A stretch of 64,000 nt of DNA from Candidatus Altimarinota bacterium (GTDB lineage Bacteria; Patescibacteriota; Gracilibacteria; BD1-5; UBA6164), in assembly GCA_030683605.1 (NCBI GenBank), contig JAUXPL010000001.1:1-64000 (forward strand), written 5' to 3'. Of this stretch, positions 9,549-20,189 are shown piece by piece. The translations under genes and the position numbers were made by a program. Each line of letters starts with the position of its first letter. Position 1 is the first letter of the stretch. The notes under the pieces were generated by a model. It was not told the DNA's origin. It made no database searches and saw only the letters and a program-made list of their open reading frames with translations.

Positions 9549-10820
9549 ATGGTACTAAATAATATTAAGTCTATATTCCAAAATGAATCAATAAAGAAGA
9601 AAATTATTGCTACATTATTGCTTGTTTTGGTATATAAGTTTTTATCAGTTATTCCAGTTTATTGAGTTGATACAACAAAACTTAGTGCAATAATGGAAGC
9701 TAATAGATGATTATCATTTTTTAGTGCTTTAATGGGAGGTTGATTGTCTAATTTTTCTATTATTCTAATGGGACTTTCTCCTTATATTAATGCATTGATT
9801 ATTATTCAATTACTTTGAGTTATAGTACCTAAAATCTGAGATATTCAAAAAGAGTGAGAACAATGACAAAAGAAAATCAATAAGTATACTAGATTATTAA
9901 CATTACCATTAGCTTTTGTTCAATCTTATTGAATGATTGTATTATTAAATACTTTAGCTTCTGGTACTATAATAGATATTTCTAATACTCAAACTGTTCT
10001 GACAGCTATGACAATTGTTACAACTGGTACATTATTTCTAATGTGGTTGTGAGAAGTTATGACTGAAAAATGAATATGAAATGGTATTAGTATAATTATT
10101 ACAGCTTGAGTATTATCAAGTGTACCATGAACTATTATGTGACATATTTCATCATGAAATTATCCATTATTAATTTGATTATTAATTGCAAGTTTAGCAA
10201 TTATATACATAATTATTAAGTTTACTGAATGAAATAGAAGAATACCTATCATTTATACTAGAACTGGAAGAGAAGAAAAATCATATTTTCCTATTAGAAT
10301 AAATCAAGCATGAATGATACCAATAATATTTGCTGTATCATTAGTTACATTTCCTGCAATTGTTTGACAAATATTATCTTGACCTTGATCTAGTGAAACA
10401 TCTAGTAATATTTGAAAATTCTTGTTAGAATATTTCAGTATGTCTAATCCTTCTTGGATATTTATATTAATATATTTTTTCTTGGTACTTGGTTTTTCTT
10501 TCTTCTATGTATCTATTACATTCAATACTGAAAATGTAGCTGAAAGTATACAAAAAAGAGGTTGATATATACCATGAATTAGACCAGGTGCTGAAACTGC
10601 TGAATATTTAACTAAAGTATCTGATCATTTAAATTTGTTTGGTGGATGATTCTTAGCTTTGATAGCAGTATTACCTTATATAATGTCAAAAATAATGTGA
10701 CAATCTGTTGATTTTATTATATCAGCTTCATGATTAATCATTATAGTTTCAGTAATACTTGATCTAGTTAGAAAAGTTGATGCAGAAATGAAAATGTTTG
10801 ATTATGGTAAATTTAAATAA
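9549..10820 (+). CDS. secY: Protein translocase subunit SecY
   Basis: SecY (423 aa, near normal) is the channel of the general secretion pathway in the inner membrane. Ten hydrophobic segments can be traced. Supporting motifs are IPVYGVDTTKL after TM1 (family IPVPGID type), NASIIIQL-like INALIIIQLL near residue 80, and GRIPIIYTRTGR-like sequence before TM7. The ATG at 9549 lies 134 bases after rplO. Instead of adk, map and infA, a convergent unrelated gene follows, sharing its terminator. Confidence 0.93.
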
Positions 10821-10821
10821 T

Positions 10822-10854
10822 AAAAAAAGTCTAAATTTTATTTAGACTTTTTTT
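10822..10854. terminator. Bidirectional terminator, secY and DUF342 gene
   Basis: AAAAAAAGTCTAAAT, short loop, ATTTAGACTTTTTTT. A strong symmetric hairpin with A-run and T-run serves convergent genes. The stop codon of the leftward gene (10831-10833) lies inside the stem. Confidence 0.85.
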
Positions 10855-13428
10855 ATTATTATTTTTTATTTCTAAATAATTTAAATATTTACCTATATCA
10901 CTTTCCATCATTGATCATATAAAAAATCAAGAAATTTTCTTGTAATGTTCATATTCTTCTATACGAGTAATCCAAAATGTAGATTTTACTTCAGTAAGAC
11001 ATTTATCAGTTTTTAAATCAAATTTTACATCTATACTAGAGTTTATTTCATGTATATCATTCTTTTTGTCTATTACAAATGATGAACCTCTCATACTCAA
11101 GTCATTTATATAACTATCTGTTAATCAATCTATACTTACTTTTATTAAGTTATAATTTTTTATCTGAGCTTCTGATATCTTGTTTGTACCATTATTCTTA
11201 TATATTATATTTGGATCTACTTTCATTATAACATACCTTCTTTCATCTAGTCTATTTCATGTTACATTGTTATATCATTCATTATTTTTACTTATTATAT
11301 GGTCTTTTATTAAATCATATCATTTTTTATGTGTTATGCTTATTTTTTTTCATTTTTCATCCAAATTTATTTTTTTGTCATTAGTAAATTTGTACTCATT
11401 TAATGAATGTAGAAATAATAGTTTATTTTTAGCTCTATTTTTAAAATCATTAGGATTTAATGATAAATGCTGATTATCATCAAATATGACTCAAGTAGGG
11501 TGTAGTATTATATCACTATTTATGTTTAAATAATTAATATTTAAAATATCTGTATCCTTATTATCTTCAAAGAATTCTAGGAAATTTTCAATTCTTGATG
11601 AATATTCTTTGTCTTCATTTATTTTAGCTATTAGGTTATCTCATTGAGTTTTTAGAATATCTATTTCTCTAAGGGTTTTTAATCTATCATTTGATATATT
11701 CTTTTTTAGTTCATAATCTTCTGTTGATAAAAATTTAGATCTTAATATATCTATATATTTTCTTTTTTCTAATATTAGTTCTTTTAATTGATTTATTTTT
11801 GCTTTAAATCTATCTTTATTTAGATTTGATAGCTTTATATGTCTTTTAAATTTATCTATTGCATAGAATAATATTAATACTATTTCATTGTCTCAAGTAT
11901 CAGATTTAATTTTTATATTTTCTCATCTGAGTCTACATTTTTGACGAATTTCTCATTGAATATCAATCTTTCTTGCTATAAGAGTAGATCAAGTAGCATT
12001 TCATTTAATCAATATTTCATTTGCAATAATTGTTGTATGTTCTATATTTCAATTAATAGTAACTCTTCAGTTTATTGCAAAAATTTTACTATTTGTATGT
12101 ATTAGAGATTTTGATGAAAGATATACATTTCAATTTATACTTTGTAGACTTCAATTGCATATATTGTTTTTTCACATTAATATAATATCATTAGTTGATA
12201 CTACTCTTCAATTTGCTAATAATTCTGTGTCTGAAAGTATTATTTCTAGTCATTTAATATAATATCATTCTGATATTTTTCATTTTTGATGAAAAGATGT
12301 TGAATCGTTTTTGACTTCTATATTTCAAGTTTCAGGTCAAATTGTATTTAAATTTATTATTTCATTTATTCAAACAGCTATTCATATTGCTTTTCATTTT
12401 TCATATTCTTCTAAGTTTCAACTAGAAGGATTTCTTACAAAGTTTAAATATATATCTTCTTTAGCTATTAATGTAATTATTTTATTTCAATCTTGTTCTT
12501 CTACTTCTTTTGTTATGTATTCTGCTCATTCGTAAATAAATTTTTCTTCATTTATTTTGTATGCTTTGTTATATTCCACTTCTTTTCATTTTATATCTAT
12601 TCAAGTGTGTCAATTATTTCATATTTTAATTTTTAGTATTATTTCTCATTTTTTAACACGCGGATATTGCATATCATATGTAGGTATAACAGATTTTTTT
12701 CATTGAGTAATGTTTTTTCTAAATTTAGAAAATTTTACTTGTAATCATAGATTTACTTCATCTTCTTTGTCATCAACTGGTTTTTTATTTGATGCAATTT
12801 TTATTGTATTTCAATTTAATAATTCTCTTTTTATTCAATTAAATTCTGGTCATATTAATGCTTGGTAATTTAATCAATATCTAATTAATTTCTCTGACCA
12901 TAAATATGCAAAAAAATCAGAAAAATTTACTTTGAATTCAGAATTTTCAAAATTTTTTTCTCACAATAGATTTTTTAGTATTGATTTTTTTTCATCATCA
13001 AAATTATCAAGTTTTAATAACAATTCTCAATCTTTTTCTTCATAAATTCACTCATAATAGGTTTTCAATACACTTTTATACAATTTTTTTACTCAATTCG
13101 CTATTTTAATAGGTTTATCAGATTTTATATCTCAATATATTAAATTTTCAATTTGCTTGTAATCCAATCAAATAAATCATTTTTTATCATCTATTATTTC
13201 GCTTATTAAGCTTTTCATAGCTTCTTTAGAAAAATTTGTACTTTTGTAATTTATTAGGATTTCTCAATTTTTTCACACAATAATAAAAGGGTATTTATTT
13301 ATTACTCCATTTAATAATATTAAAGCATCATTAACTTTATCCTTAGTATTATCAGAAATATTTATTACTTTTGGATTTGTTAGATGATTATTAGTTTCCG
13401 GATTATTGTTATTTCATTCCAATCCCAT
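10831..13428 (-). CDS. DUF342 (FapA-like) protein with C-terminal PilZ domain
   Basis: An 865-aa protein. Residues about 256-505 form a run of short beta-strand repeats (NGNVYLSSKS, NGRVTINGNI, IANEILIKGN, IARKIDIQGE) typical of the DUF342/FapA polymer-forming region. Residues about 535-610 look coiled-coil. The last 130 residues carry a PilZ signature: DERRYVIMKV supplies the RxxxR part and DLSMRGSSF the D/NxSxxG part, so cyclic-di-GMP binding is a fair inference. No signal peptide is visible, so it is probably cytoplasmic. The ATG at 13428 is the first in the frame. No flagellar genes are nearby; a role in pili or surface assembly is only a guess. Confidence 0.75.
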
Positions 13429-13490
13429 TTGTATTATTAATATATATCTTTACTATTTTAGCATATATTACATAAAAAAGTAAAATTTTA

Positions 13491-13527
13491 CCAAAAAAAA
13501 TCTTGAATTAATTCAAGATTTTTTCAT
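13491..13527. terminator. Symmetric terminator hairpin
   Basis: AAAAAAATCTTGAATT directly followed by AATTCAAGATTTTTT. Strong A-run/T-run hairpin between def and the DUF342 gene, able to act in either direction. The end of def (14068-14080) carries the same AATTCAAGATTTTTT sequence, so one copy may derive from the other. Confidence 0.7.
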
Positions 13528-13772
13528 TATAATACTTAATATGTTCTTATCCATCATAATTTTTTAGATATTTCTCTACATTTCATATTTTTGTTCCAAT
13601 TTGTACCATTTTCTTTATTTTTAATAGTTAGTTTATTTATTATTAGATCAATTTTTGATATATAAAAATAAAAATTCTTCAGAAAATACTTTTGTTTATA
13701 TTGTTATTAATAAATATAGGTCTAGATATCCAATTAAAAAATATTTTTTTATGAAAATTTTATATAAAATTT

Positions 13773-13800
13773 TTGCAATTTGAAATTAATTTATTATAAT
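13773..13800 (+). promoter_or_regulatory. Sigma-70-like promoter of a small RNA unit
   Basis: TTGCAA (13773-13778), 16-base spacer, TATAAT (13795-13800). Transcription would start near 13806 and run only about 55 bases to the terminator at 13833-13863, with no ORF. Confidence 0.55.
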
Positions 13801-13805
13801 ATATA

Positions 13806-13863
13806 CATCTCATACAAGCATGGGGAAATAAAAAAAGAGAGGGGGCTAACCTCTCTTTTTTTT
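13806..13863 (+). ncRNA. Putative small RNA, copy 1
   Basis: Short predicted transcript behind the promoter at 13773-13800. It contains CTCATACAAGCAT and GGAAATAAAA, then the stem GAGAGG/CCTCTC with a long T-run (13853-13863). A second segment with the same two motifs precedes another terminator at 13984. No coding potential. Function unknown; it could equally be a leader whose structural gene was lost. Confidence 0.4.
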
Positions 13864-13939
13864 CGCTTTCTTCTTTGTATTATTTAAAATACTGAAAGCA
13901 AAAATATATCCATTCTTTAATTTGAATGATAGATATATT

Positions 13940-14010
13940 CTCATAACAAGCATAGTTAGGAAATAAAATACTACTTCCTATGGAAAAAGCTTCCATAAAG
14001 GAAGCTTTTG
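13940..14010 (+). ncRNA. Putative small RNA, copy 2
   Basis: CTCATAACAAGCAT and GGAAATAAAA recur here in the same order as in copy 1, followed by a terminator AAGCTTCC/GGAAGCTTTT at 13984-14010. Upstream (13901-13939) lies a long inverted repeat (AATATATCCATTC/GAATG..GATATATT), and before it a GCTTTC/GAAAGC hairpin. The promoter is less clear than for copy 1. Confidence 0.35.
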
Positions 14011-14064
14011 TATTGTAACTAATTATTGTAATTTGTAAATATAAAGTATATAAAAAGTATATAA

Positions 14065-14550
14065 TTAATTCAAGATTTTTTTTGGTTTTAGATAGTCTAC
14101 AAATAATTTACCATTTATATGATCCAATTCATGTTGAATTATCCTTGCTTGTAATCAATGTAAAATCAGTGTTTTTTGATTGTTTTTATCGTCTTGGTAA
14201 GTAAGTTTTATCATATTGTATCTCTCTACTTTACCTTTCACTCATGGTACTGATAAACATCATTCTACTTCTAGTTGAGTTTCTGTTCAATGTTCAATAA
14301 TTTCTGGATTTATTAGCATAATAGTTTTGAAATTTTCATCTTCCCGATCTTTTAGCATACTTACTACTACAAGTTTCCATGAAACTCATATTTGTGGTGC
14401 AGCTAATCATACTCATCCATTTTCAGGATCTTTTATGTATTTAATCATTTTTTTTCATAATTTCACGGCCTCTTTGAAATCCTTATCTGTAACTCTATCA
14501 GCTATTTTTCTAAGTATAGGATTATCTACTCATGTTTCGATTTTAAACAT
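14065..14550 (-). CDS. def: Peptide deformylase
   Basis: Removes the formyl group from N-terminal methionine of new proteins; an Fe/Zn hydrolase of 161 aa. All three family motifs are present: GVGLAAPQIG at residues 46-55, EGCLSVPG at 96-103 and HELDH at 140-144, supplying the Cys and two His metal ligands and the catalytic Glu. The ATG at 14550 gives a standard-length N-terminus. It runs in the same direction as gdhA upstream, 75 bases away, and the two may share a transcript. Confidence 0.95.
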
Positions 14551-14624
14551 TTTTATTAAACTTATTTATAATTTCATATATTATAATCAAAATATACTAT
14601 TTTACCAGTCATATTATGAAAAAA

Positions 14625-15884
14625 CTATATATTTCATCTATCTGACATAGCATCAAATATTCTTTTCATAGCTATAATATATGCTGCTGTTCTATATGTA
14701 GTGCTATATTCTTTAGCTAAATTAAATACATCTCTTGTTGCTCATTCTATTTTAGTTTTCAATTTAGTATTTACTTCTTGTTCTTCCCAATAATAATTTG
14801 CATTATTTTGAACTTGTTCGAAGTATGATACCATTACTCAACCTGAATTAGCTAGTATATCGGGTATTACTTCTATTTTTTTACTAGTCAATACTTCGTC
14901 AGCTTCTGGTGTAACAGGTCAATTTGCTAATTCCAATATTAATTTTGCTTTTATATTTTCTACATTACTAATTGTTATTTGATTTTCTAGTGCTGCAGGT
15001 ATTAGTATATCACAGGCTTTTTCAATTATTTCTGCATTATTAATTATTTCTCATTTAGTATATTCTATTACAGATTTATTATTATCTTTTAGTGTTATAA
15101 TTTCATCAACTACTAATCATTTTTCATTATATATTCATCATCTAGAATCCGAGATTCATATCAATTTTGCTCATAATTCTGAAAGCATTTTTGCCATTGT
15201 TAATCATGCATTTCATGCTCATTGAATGATGATTTTTTTTCATTTTATTTTTTCTTTTTTTAGTTTAAGTATTTCTTGTAATACATAAACTCATCATTGT
15301 GCAGTAGCTTCTCATCTTCACTTAGATCAACCACTTGAAAGAGGTTTACCTGTAAAACTTCCTGGAGAATATACTCATACTAATTTAGAATATTCATCCA
15401 TCATCCAAGCCATTATTTGAGGTGTAGTATTTACATCTGGAGCTGGAACATCTTGCTCTGGTCATATATATTTATATAATTCTCTTACATATCATCTAGA
15501 TAATCTTTCTAATTCTCACTCTGATAATTCTTTTGGATTTACTATTACTCATCATTTTCACCCTCATAATGGTAAATCAATAACACTACATTTTATAGAC
15601 ATCCACATTGAAAGTGCCTTTACTTCAGAGACATTTACATCTTGGTGAAATCTGATTCATCCTTTGAAAGGTCATCTAGAATCATTGTGTTGAGACCTGT
15701 ATCAAGTAAATATTTTTATTTTTCAGTTATCCATCATTACAGGTATACTTATTTCTATTATTCTTTTAGGATTTGAAATAATATCTATTTTGTTTTTGTG
15801 ATTATCTTTATCTTTCATTAAGTTGTACGCCAGTGACATTTGTTTTTGTGCATTTATAAAAGGGTCGTTTATTTTTGTAGACAT
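14625..15884 (-). CDS. gdhA: Glutamate dehydrogenase family (Glu/Leu/Phe/Val) protein
   Basis: Oxidative deamination of glutamate to 2-oxoglutarate and ammonia, or the reverse, with NAD(P). 419 aa, typical for hexameric bacterial/archaeal enzymes. The dimerisation and substrate domain has YRSQHNDSRGPFKGGIRFH and the catalytic-lysine segment PLGGGKGGV near residue 110. The Rossmann part has the nucleotide loop QGAGNAG near residue 210, and ANGPVTPEA follows. In a genome with little amino acid metabolism it could feed on host-derived glutamate (inference). Confidence 0.92.
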
Positions 15885-15984
15885 ATATTATTATAATTTG
15901 GTTAGTAGTTAAATATTAACAATTGTAATAATATTAATGAAACTAATAAAGTCAAATTTGAAATGAGAATAATTCTTGTTATAA

Positions 15985-16016
15985 CAAAAAAAACTAGAAT
16001 TTTCTAGTTTTTTTTG
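15985..16016. terminator. Terminator after clpB
   Basis: AAAAAAACTAGAA/TTTCTAGTTTTTTTT hairpin. It contains the clpB stop codon (16004-16006) and ends the leftward clpB transcript. Confidence 0.75.
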
Positions 16017-18529
16017 ATTAATAAATCACCTTTTTCATCCACATCTATAAGCACATTATCTCCAGCATTCATATCTCCATTTAACAGTTTAACTGATAAA
16101 TTATTGCTTATTATATTAGTTATTGCTCTTTTTAATGGTCTAGCTCCAAATTCTTGGTCATATCAAGTCTTTGCTATATATTTCTTGATATTATCACTGA
16201 AACTAGCTTTTATTCATTTATTGTTCAATAGCACTACTACATTTTCAAGTAAAATGTCTATTATTCAAATAATTACATTTTCATCCAAACTATTAAATTT
16301 CACTATATCATCTATTCTATTTAGAAATTCTGGTCTGAAGAATGTTCTGAGATTTTCTTCTTTTATATTAGAAGTCATTATTATAATAGTATTTTTGAAA
16401 TCAACAGTTCTACCTTTAGAGTCTGTCAATCTACCATCATCTAACACTTGTAATAAGGTATTAAATACATCTGGATGTGCTTTTTCTACTTCATCGAATA
16501 ATATTACTGAGTATGGTTTTCTTCTAACTGCTTCTGTCAATTGTCCACCTTCTTCGTGTCAAATATAACCAGGAGGTGAACCAATCAATCTAGATACAGA
16601 ATGTTTTTCCATATATTCACTCATGTCTATTCTGATAAATGCATTTTTATCATTAAACATTACTTGTGTAAGTGCTTTTGCAGTTTCAGTTTTACCTACT
16701 CAAGTAGGTCCCAAGAACAAGAAACTTCCTAGAGGTTTTCATTCTTCATTTAGTCATGCTCTAGCTCTTCTAATAGCATTTGATACACTTGTTATAGCTT
16801 TGTCTTGTCATACTACTTTTTCTTTCAAATAATCTTCTAAATTTAGTAATTTTTCTTTTTCAGTTTCTAGTAATTTAGTTGCTGGTATACCTGTCCACTT
16901 AGCTATTATTTCGGCTATATCTTCTTCTGTTACCTTGTCTTTTAAGAAACTTTTTCAACTAGCATGTATTGTATTTAATTTTTCTGTTACTTCTTCTATT
17001 TTTTTCTCTTTAGTTAATATTTCACCATACCTTATTCTAGCTACTTCTCAGAAATTTCATTCTCTTTCATAACTATCAGCTTGTATTTTCAGTTTATCTA
17101 TTTCTTCTCTGATACTTTTCAATTCTTCTATTAAATCTTTTTCTTTTTTCCAAGCTGATATTATAGTAGACAATTGTTCTTTTTTACTAGCTATTTTTTT
17201 CTCAATTTTTTCTATTTTTTCTTTTTCTATTTTTTCTGCTTTTTTCGCTTCCAATTCTATTTCTAGTGTCCTTAGTTCTTTTTCTAATATTTCTACCTCC
17301 ATAGGTTTAGAAATAGATGTCATTTTAACAGATGAAAGTGCTTCGTCTATCAAATCTATTGCTTTATCTGGTAATTGTCTATCTTGAATGAATTTAGTAG
17401 ACAAACTAACAGCTGCTTCTATAGCTTTGTCTGTTATTTTTAATCAATGATGTGCTTCATATTTGTCTTTTATTCATCTAAGAATTGCAAGTGTCTCTTC
17501 TTGGCTTGGTTCATCTACTATTACTTTTGCAAATCTTCTTTCTAATGCACTATCTTTTTCTATATATTTTTTGTATTCGTTTATAGTTGTTGCTCATATC
17601 AGTTTCATAGCTCATCTAGCTAGACTTGGTTTTAGTAGATTTCAAGCATCTCCTTGTCATTCAGCTGCTCCTGCTCATACAATAGTATGAATTTCATCTA
17701 TAAACAATATTATTTGTCAGTCAGATTTTTCCACTTCTTTGATAACTGCTTTTAGTCTTTCTTCAAATTCTCATCTATATTTTGCTCAAGCTAATAATGC
17801 TCACATATCTAGAGTTATTACTCTTTTGTTTATGAGATTTTCAGGTACTTCTTTGTTTACTATTTTAAGTGCTATTCATTCAACAATTGCAGTTTTACCT
17901 ACTCATGGTTCTCATACTAATACTGGATTGTTTTTTGATCTCCTAGATAATATTTGCAGAGTTCTTCTTATTTCTTCTTCTCTACCTATTACTGGGTCTA
18001 TTTTTCACTTTTTAGCTAATTCAATCAAATCAATTCAGTATTTTTTCAGTGTATTCATTTTTGATTCTGGGTCATTGTCTGTTACTGTTTCACCGTTTCT
18101 CATTTTGTCTATTATTTGTTTAGTTTTATTATAATCTATTCAGAAACTTTTTAATATATCTTTTGTTGTATTATCTGAATAGTCTATCAAAGCTAGAATT
18201 AAATGCTCTTCTGTGATAAATTGGTCCTTATTTTTATCAGCTATTTTTTCTGCTTCAATAAATACATTATTCAATTCATGAGATAATGTAAGCTGATAAT
18301 TCCCACTAATAGTAGGTATTTTAGCTATTTGATTTTTAATATTAGCACTAAGTATTTGTAAATCTACTCACATTTCTAGTAATATTTCTTTTACTATTGA
18401 GTCTGTACTTGTAACAATACTAAAAAGTAAATGCAAGGGAAGTATCTGATTATTTTTTTGTTTATTTGCTAGGTTTTGAGCTTCTTCTATTCTCTTACTA
18501 GCATTTATTGTAAATTTTTCAATATTCAT
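16004..18529 (-). CDS. clpB: ATP-dependent disaggregase ClpB
   Basis: AAA+ unfoldase that rescues aggregated proteins together with DnaK. 841 aa, full length. Order seen: an N-terminal Clp repeat domain (residues 1-145), NBD1 with GEPGVGKT near 205 and the DEIHTI Walker B, a long charged coiled-coil middle domain (about 390-520, Lys/Glu-rich) which marks ClpB rather than ClpC or ClpA, then NBD2 with GPTGVGKT near 605, [24 protein letters not shown] (shown in part) and the D2-small domain. ATG at 18529. Preceded by a TTGACA/TATAAT promoter overlapped by a CIRCE-like operator, suggesting HrcA heat-shock control. Confidence 0.96.
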
Positions 18530-18553
18530 AATATTTATAGTTAGAAATTATTA

Positions 18554-18580
18554 TTAGCACATAAGTATTATATGTGCTAA
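18554..18580. promoter_or_regulatory. CIRCE-like operator before clpB
   Basis: TTAGCACAT-N9-ATGTGCTAA, a perfect inverted repeat with the exact 9-9-9 layout of the CIRCE element (TTAGCACTC-N9-GAGTGCTAA), the binding site of the HrcA repressor. The stem extends outward with ATTAT/ATAAT. It covers the -10 box and lies 25 bases before the clpB start. Confidence 0.8.
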
Positions 18581-18594
18581 TAATAATTTGTCAA
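18567..18594 (-). promoter_or_regulatory. clpB promoter
   Basis: On the minus strand TTGACA (18594-18589), 16-base spacer, TATAAT (18572-18567). Both hexamers match the sigma-70 consensus fully. The -10 box lies inside the CIRCE-like operator. Confidence 0.8.
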
Positions 18595-18616
18595 AAGAAT
18601 TTTCAGAAAATAAAAT

Positions 18617-18640
18617 AGAGGTGTTATTAACACCTCTTTC
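18617..18640 (-). terminator. Terminator of the 72-aa gene
   Basis: AGAGGTGTT-att-AACACCTCT, a perfect 9-bp stem just downstream of the gene at 18650-18868. On the leftward strand it is followed by a short A/T-rich stretch with few U, so strength is uncertain. Confidence 0.5.
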
Positions 18641-18649
18641 CTCCGTAGT

Positions 18650-18868
18650 CTAAGAATAACAGCATTTTAACTCTCGAACAAGTTCGTTCATGTTGTGCCG
18701 ATCTTGTTTGATAATACTGCGTCTCTTGCCAGAAACTTTTGCTTTTTGTTTTCTTTGAGAAGTATTATCCCAATTATCCAAAGATATTGCAAAAGTCTTT
18801 CTTATGAGCCTATGAGAGATACTCTCATCATAAGCACCATCTATTCTTACACCTTTATTTTTTCGCAT
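18650..18868 (-). CDS. Unknown small basic protein with strong expression signals
   Basis: 72 aa, rich in Lys and Arg (MRKNKGVRIDGAYD..., KQKAKVSGKRRSIIKQDRH), ending CCYS. I do not recognise the family. It has the best expression signals in the window: TTGACA-N16-TATAAA, a Shine-Dalgarno AAGGGGA at 8 bases from ATG, and a hairpin after the stop. Most neighbours have no Shine-Dalgarno. It uses CGA, CGC and CGG arginine and GGC glycine codons, which are rare in the window, and has no TGA codon, so it would also translate under the standard code. This suggests recent gain or a special role. Confidence 0.55.
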   Translation of the reverse strand: MRKNKGVRIDGAYDESISHRLIRKTFAISLDNWDNTSQRKQKAKVSGKRRSIIKQDRHNMNELVRELKCCYS

Positions 18869-18900
18869 TTTAATTCCCCTTTATGTATAAATGCAAGATA

Positions 18901-18928
18901 TTTATAATATTAATATATAAAATGTCAA
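18901..18928 (-). promoter_or_regulatory. Promoter of the 72-aa gene
   Basis: TTGACA (18928-18923), 16-base spacer, TATAAA (18906-18901) on the minus strand, about 30 bases before the start codon. Confidence 0.65.
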
Positions 18929-19106
18929 GTTAAAATATATAATAAAATTTGATTAAAAATTTAGTAGTATATAATAGGTGTATATTAATTAATGTTTTTT
19001 AATTTTGAAAAAGCATATTAATAGATAAAATGAGGGAATTAATTATGTAAAACTAAATGGATGATGATAATTAAAAATACTGATTTTATATTTAACTTAT
19101 GTAGCA

Positions 19107-19403
19107 ATGAAAATACTAAATGAAAAAGAAGTCTTACATAATTTTATTATAGAAAAACAGGAAGATTTATGTTTTTGAAAAATGCAGAATACAAAAATAA
19201 TTTTAAAATTAGATAATATAGCATTAATTCAACTATGTATTTTAAATATTTACTGAGAAAAATTAGAGAAAGAATGATTTAAATTTGAAATTGAAATTCA
19301 AAGCAAAGATGTTATTAAAGAGTTGGAAGCATGGAAAAACTCAAATCCATTTGCTATAAAATTATTAAATAAGCACAAAATAAAAAAACGAATTGTAATT
19401 TAA
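19107..19403 (+). CDS. Hypothetical protein, 98 aa
   Basis: Reads through three TGA codons, which supports it as a real code-25 gene. The sequence is charged (MKILNEKEVLHNFIIEKQED; later KELEAWKNSNPFAIKLLNKH) with no signal peptide or membrane segment. The pattern of alternating hydrophobic and charged residues suggests a small alpha/beta protein. It opens the accessory stretch that ends at ruvB. No family recognised. Confidence 0.5.
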
Positions 19404-19522
19404 GAATTTAGATTTTAATATGTAAAATAGACTTAATTAATAATAAAAAGTAAGTATTAAAAAAGATAGATGTTTTTTTTCTAGTATTATTTAAATTGTT
19501 TTTATAATTTTTTTATAAATAT

Positions 19523-20167
19523 ATGACAAAAGTTGAAGCTATTATTAAAGTAATGCAAGATAATTGAGGTATTGCTAATTGGAAAATTCTTTATAATGAA
19601 CTTGAAAAATACTATCCTGAAATTAAAAAATCTAATGAATGGCAAGCGTGAATAAGGTGAGTTCTTTATAGAGAAATAAAAAATTGAAAAAATTTTAAAA
19701 AAATCGATGAATGAATTTTCTCTTTATTTGATTATGATGAAAATAATTTATTATTAGATGAAGATGGTAGCGATATAGTTACTCAATGAAAATCATTTAT
19801 TAAAACTAGAATTAAGCAATCTCAATTAAGAACTAAAATAATAAGAGATTTAAAAATTTGTCCTTTTACTCAAATAAATGATGATAGATTATTAATTGCA
19901 AGTCATATTAAACCATGGGCTTTTTCTAATAATAGAGAAAGATTAGATTTAAATAATGTATTTATTTTCAGCCCACTATTTGATAAATTGTTTGATAGAT
20001 GATTAATTTCATTTTGAGAGAATAAGTCATTATTAGTATCAAGATGATTATCTGAATATAACAGAAAAAGAATTGGTATTTTTGAATGACAAATTATTAA
20101 TTTATTACCAATTAATTGAAGAGAAAATTATTTACATTTTCATAGAGAAAAAGTTTTTTTAGACTAA
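19523..20167 (+). CDS. HNH endonuclease with N-terminal HARE-HTH domain
   Basis: 214 aa. Residues 1-75 resemble the HARE-HTH winged helix (KVEAIIKVMQDNGGIANWKI, then NEWQAGIRGVLYREIK) found in restriction enzymes. The C-terminal part is an HNH_2-type nuclease: LLIASHIKPWA carries the catalytic His, followed by RLDLNNVFIFSPLFDKLFDRGLISF (shown in part) with the Asn and the second Asp/Lys set, then the LLVSRWLSEY region. Single-gene modification-dependent or solitary restriction enzymes often have this layout. No methyltransferase lies beside it, so a role in defence against foreign or modified DNA is an inference. Confidence 0.8.
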
Positions 20168-20189
20168 TTATTATATTTTAATTTAAAAT

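Larger units (their letters stand above)
13441..14064. other. 624-bp intergenic region with two small RNA-like units
   Basis: Holds terminator-like hairpins at 13491, 13833 and 13984, a consensus-like promoter at 13773-13800, and two similar 25-30 base segments (13808 and 13940). A leftward open frame of about 50 codons (near 13690 to 13540) is seen but has no early start codon and is not called. Otherwise very AT-rich. Confidence 0.5.

Noticed and set aside
13540-13695. Leftward open frame of about 50 codons
   Set aside because: It lacks an early start codon and any recognised motif; stops lie directly upstream. It could be a gene remnant, but support is too thin.
18695-18907. Plus-strand 70-codon frame overlapping the 72-aa gene
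   Set aside because: The minus-strand gene has promoter, Shine-Dalgarno and hairpin; the plus frame has none.
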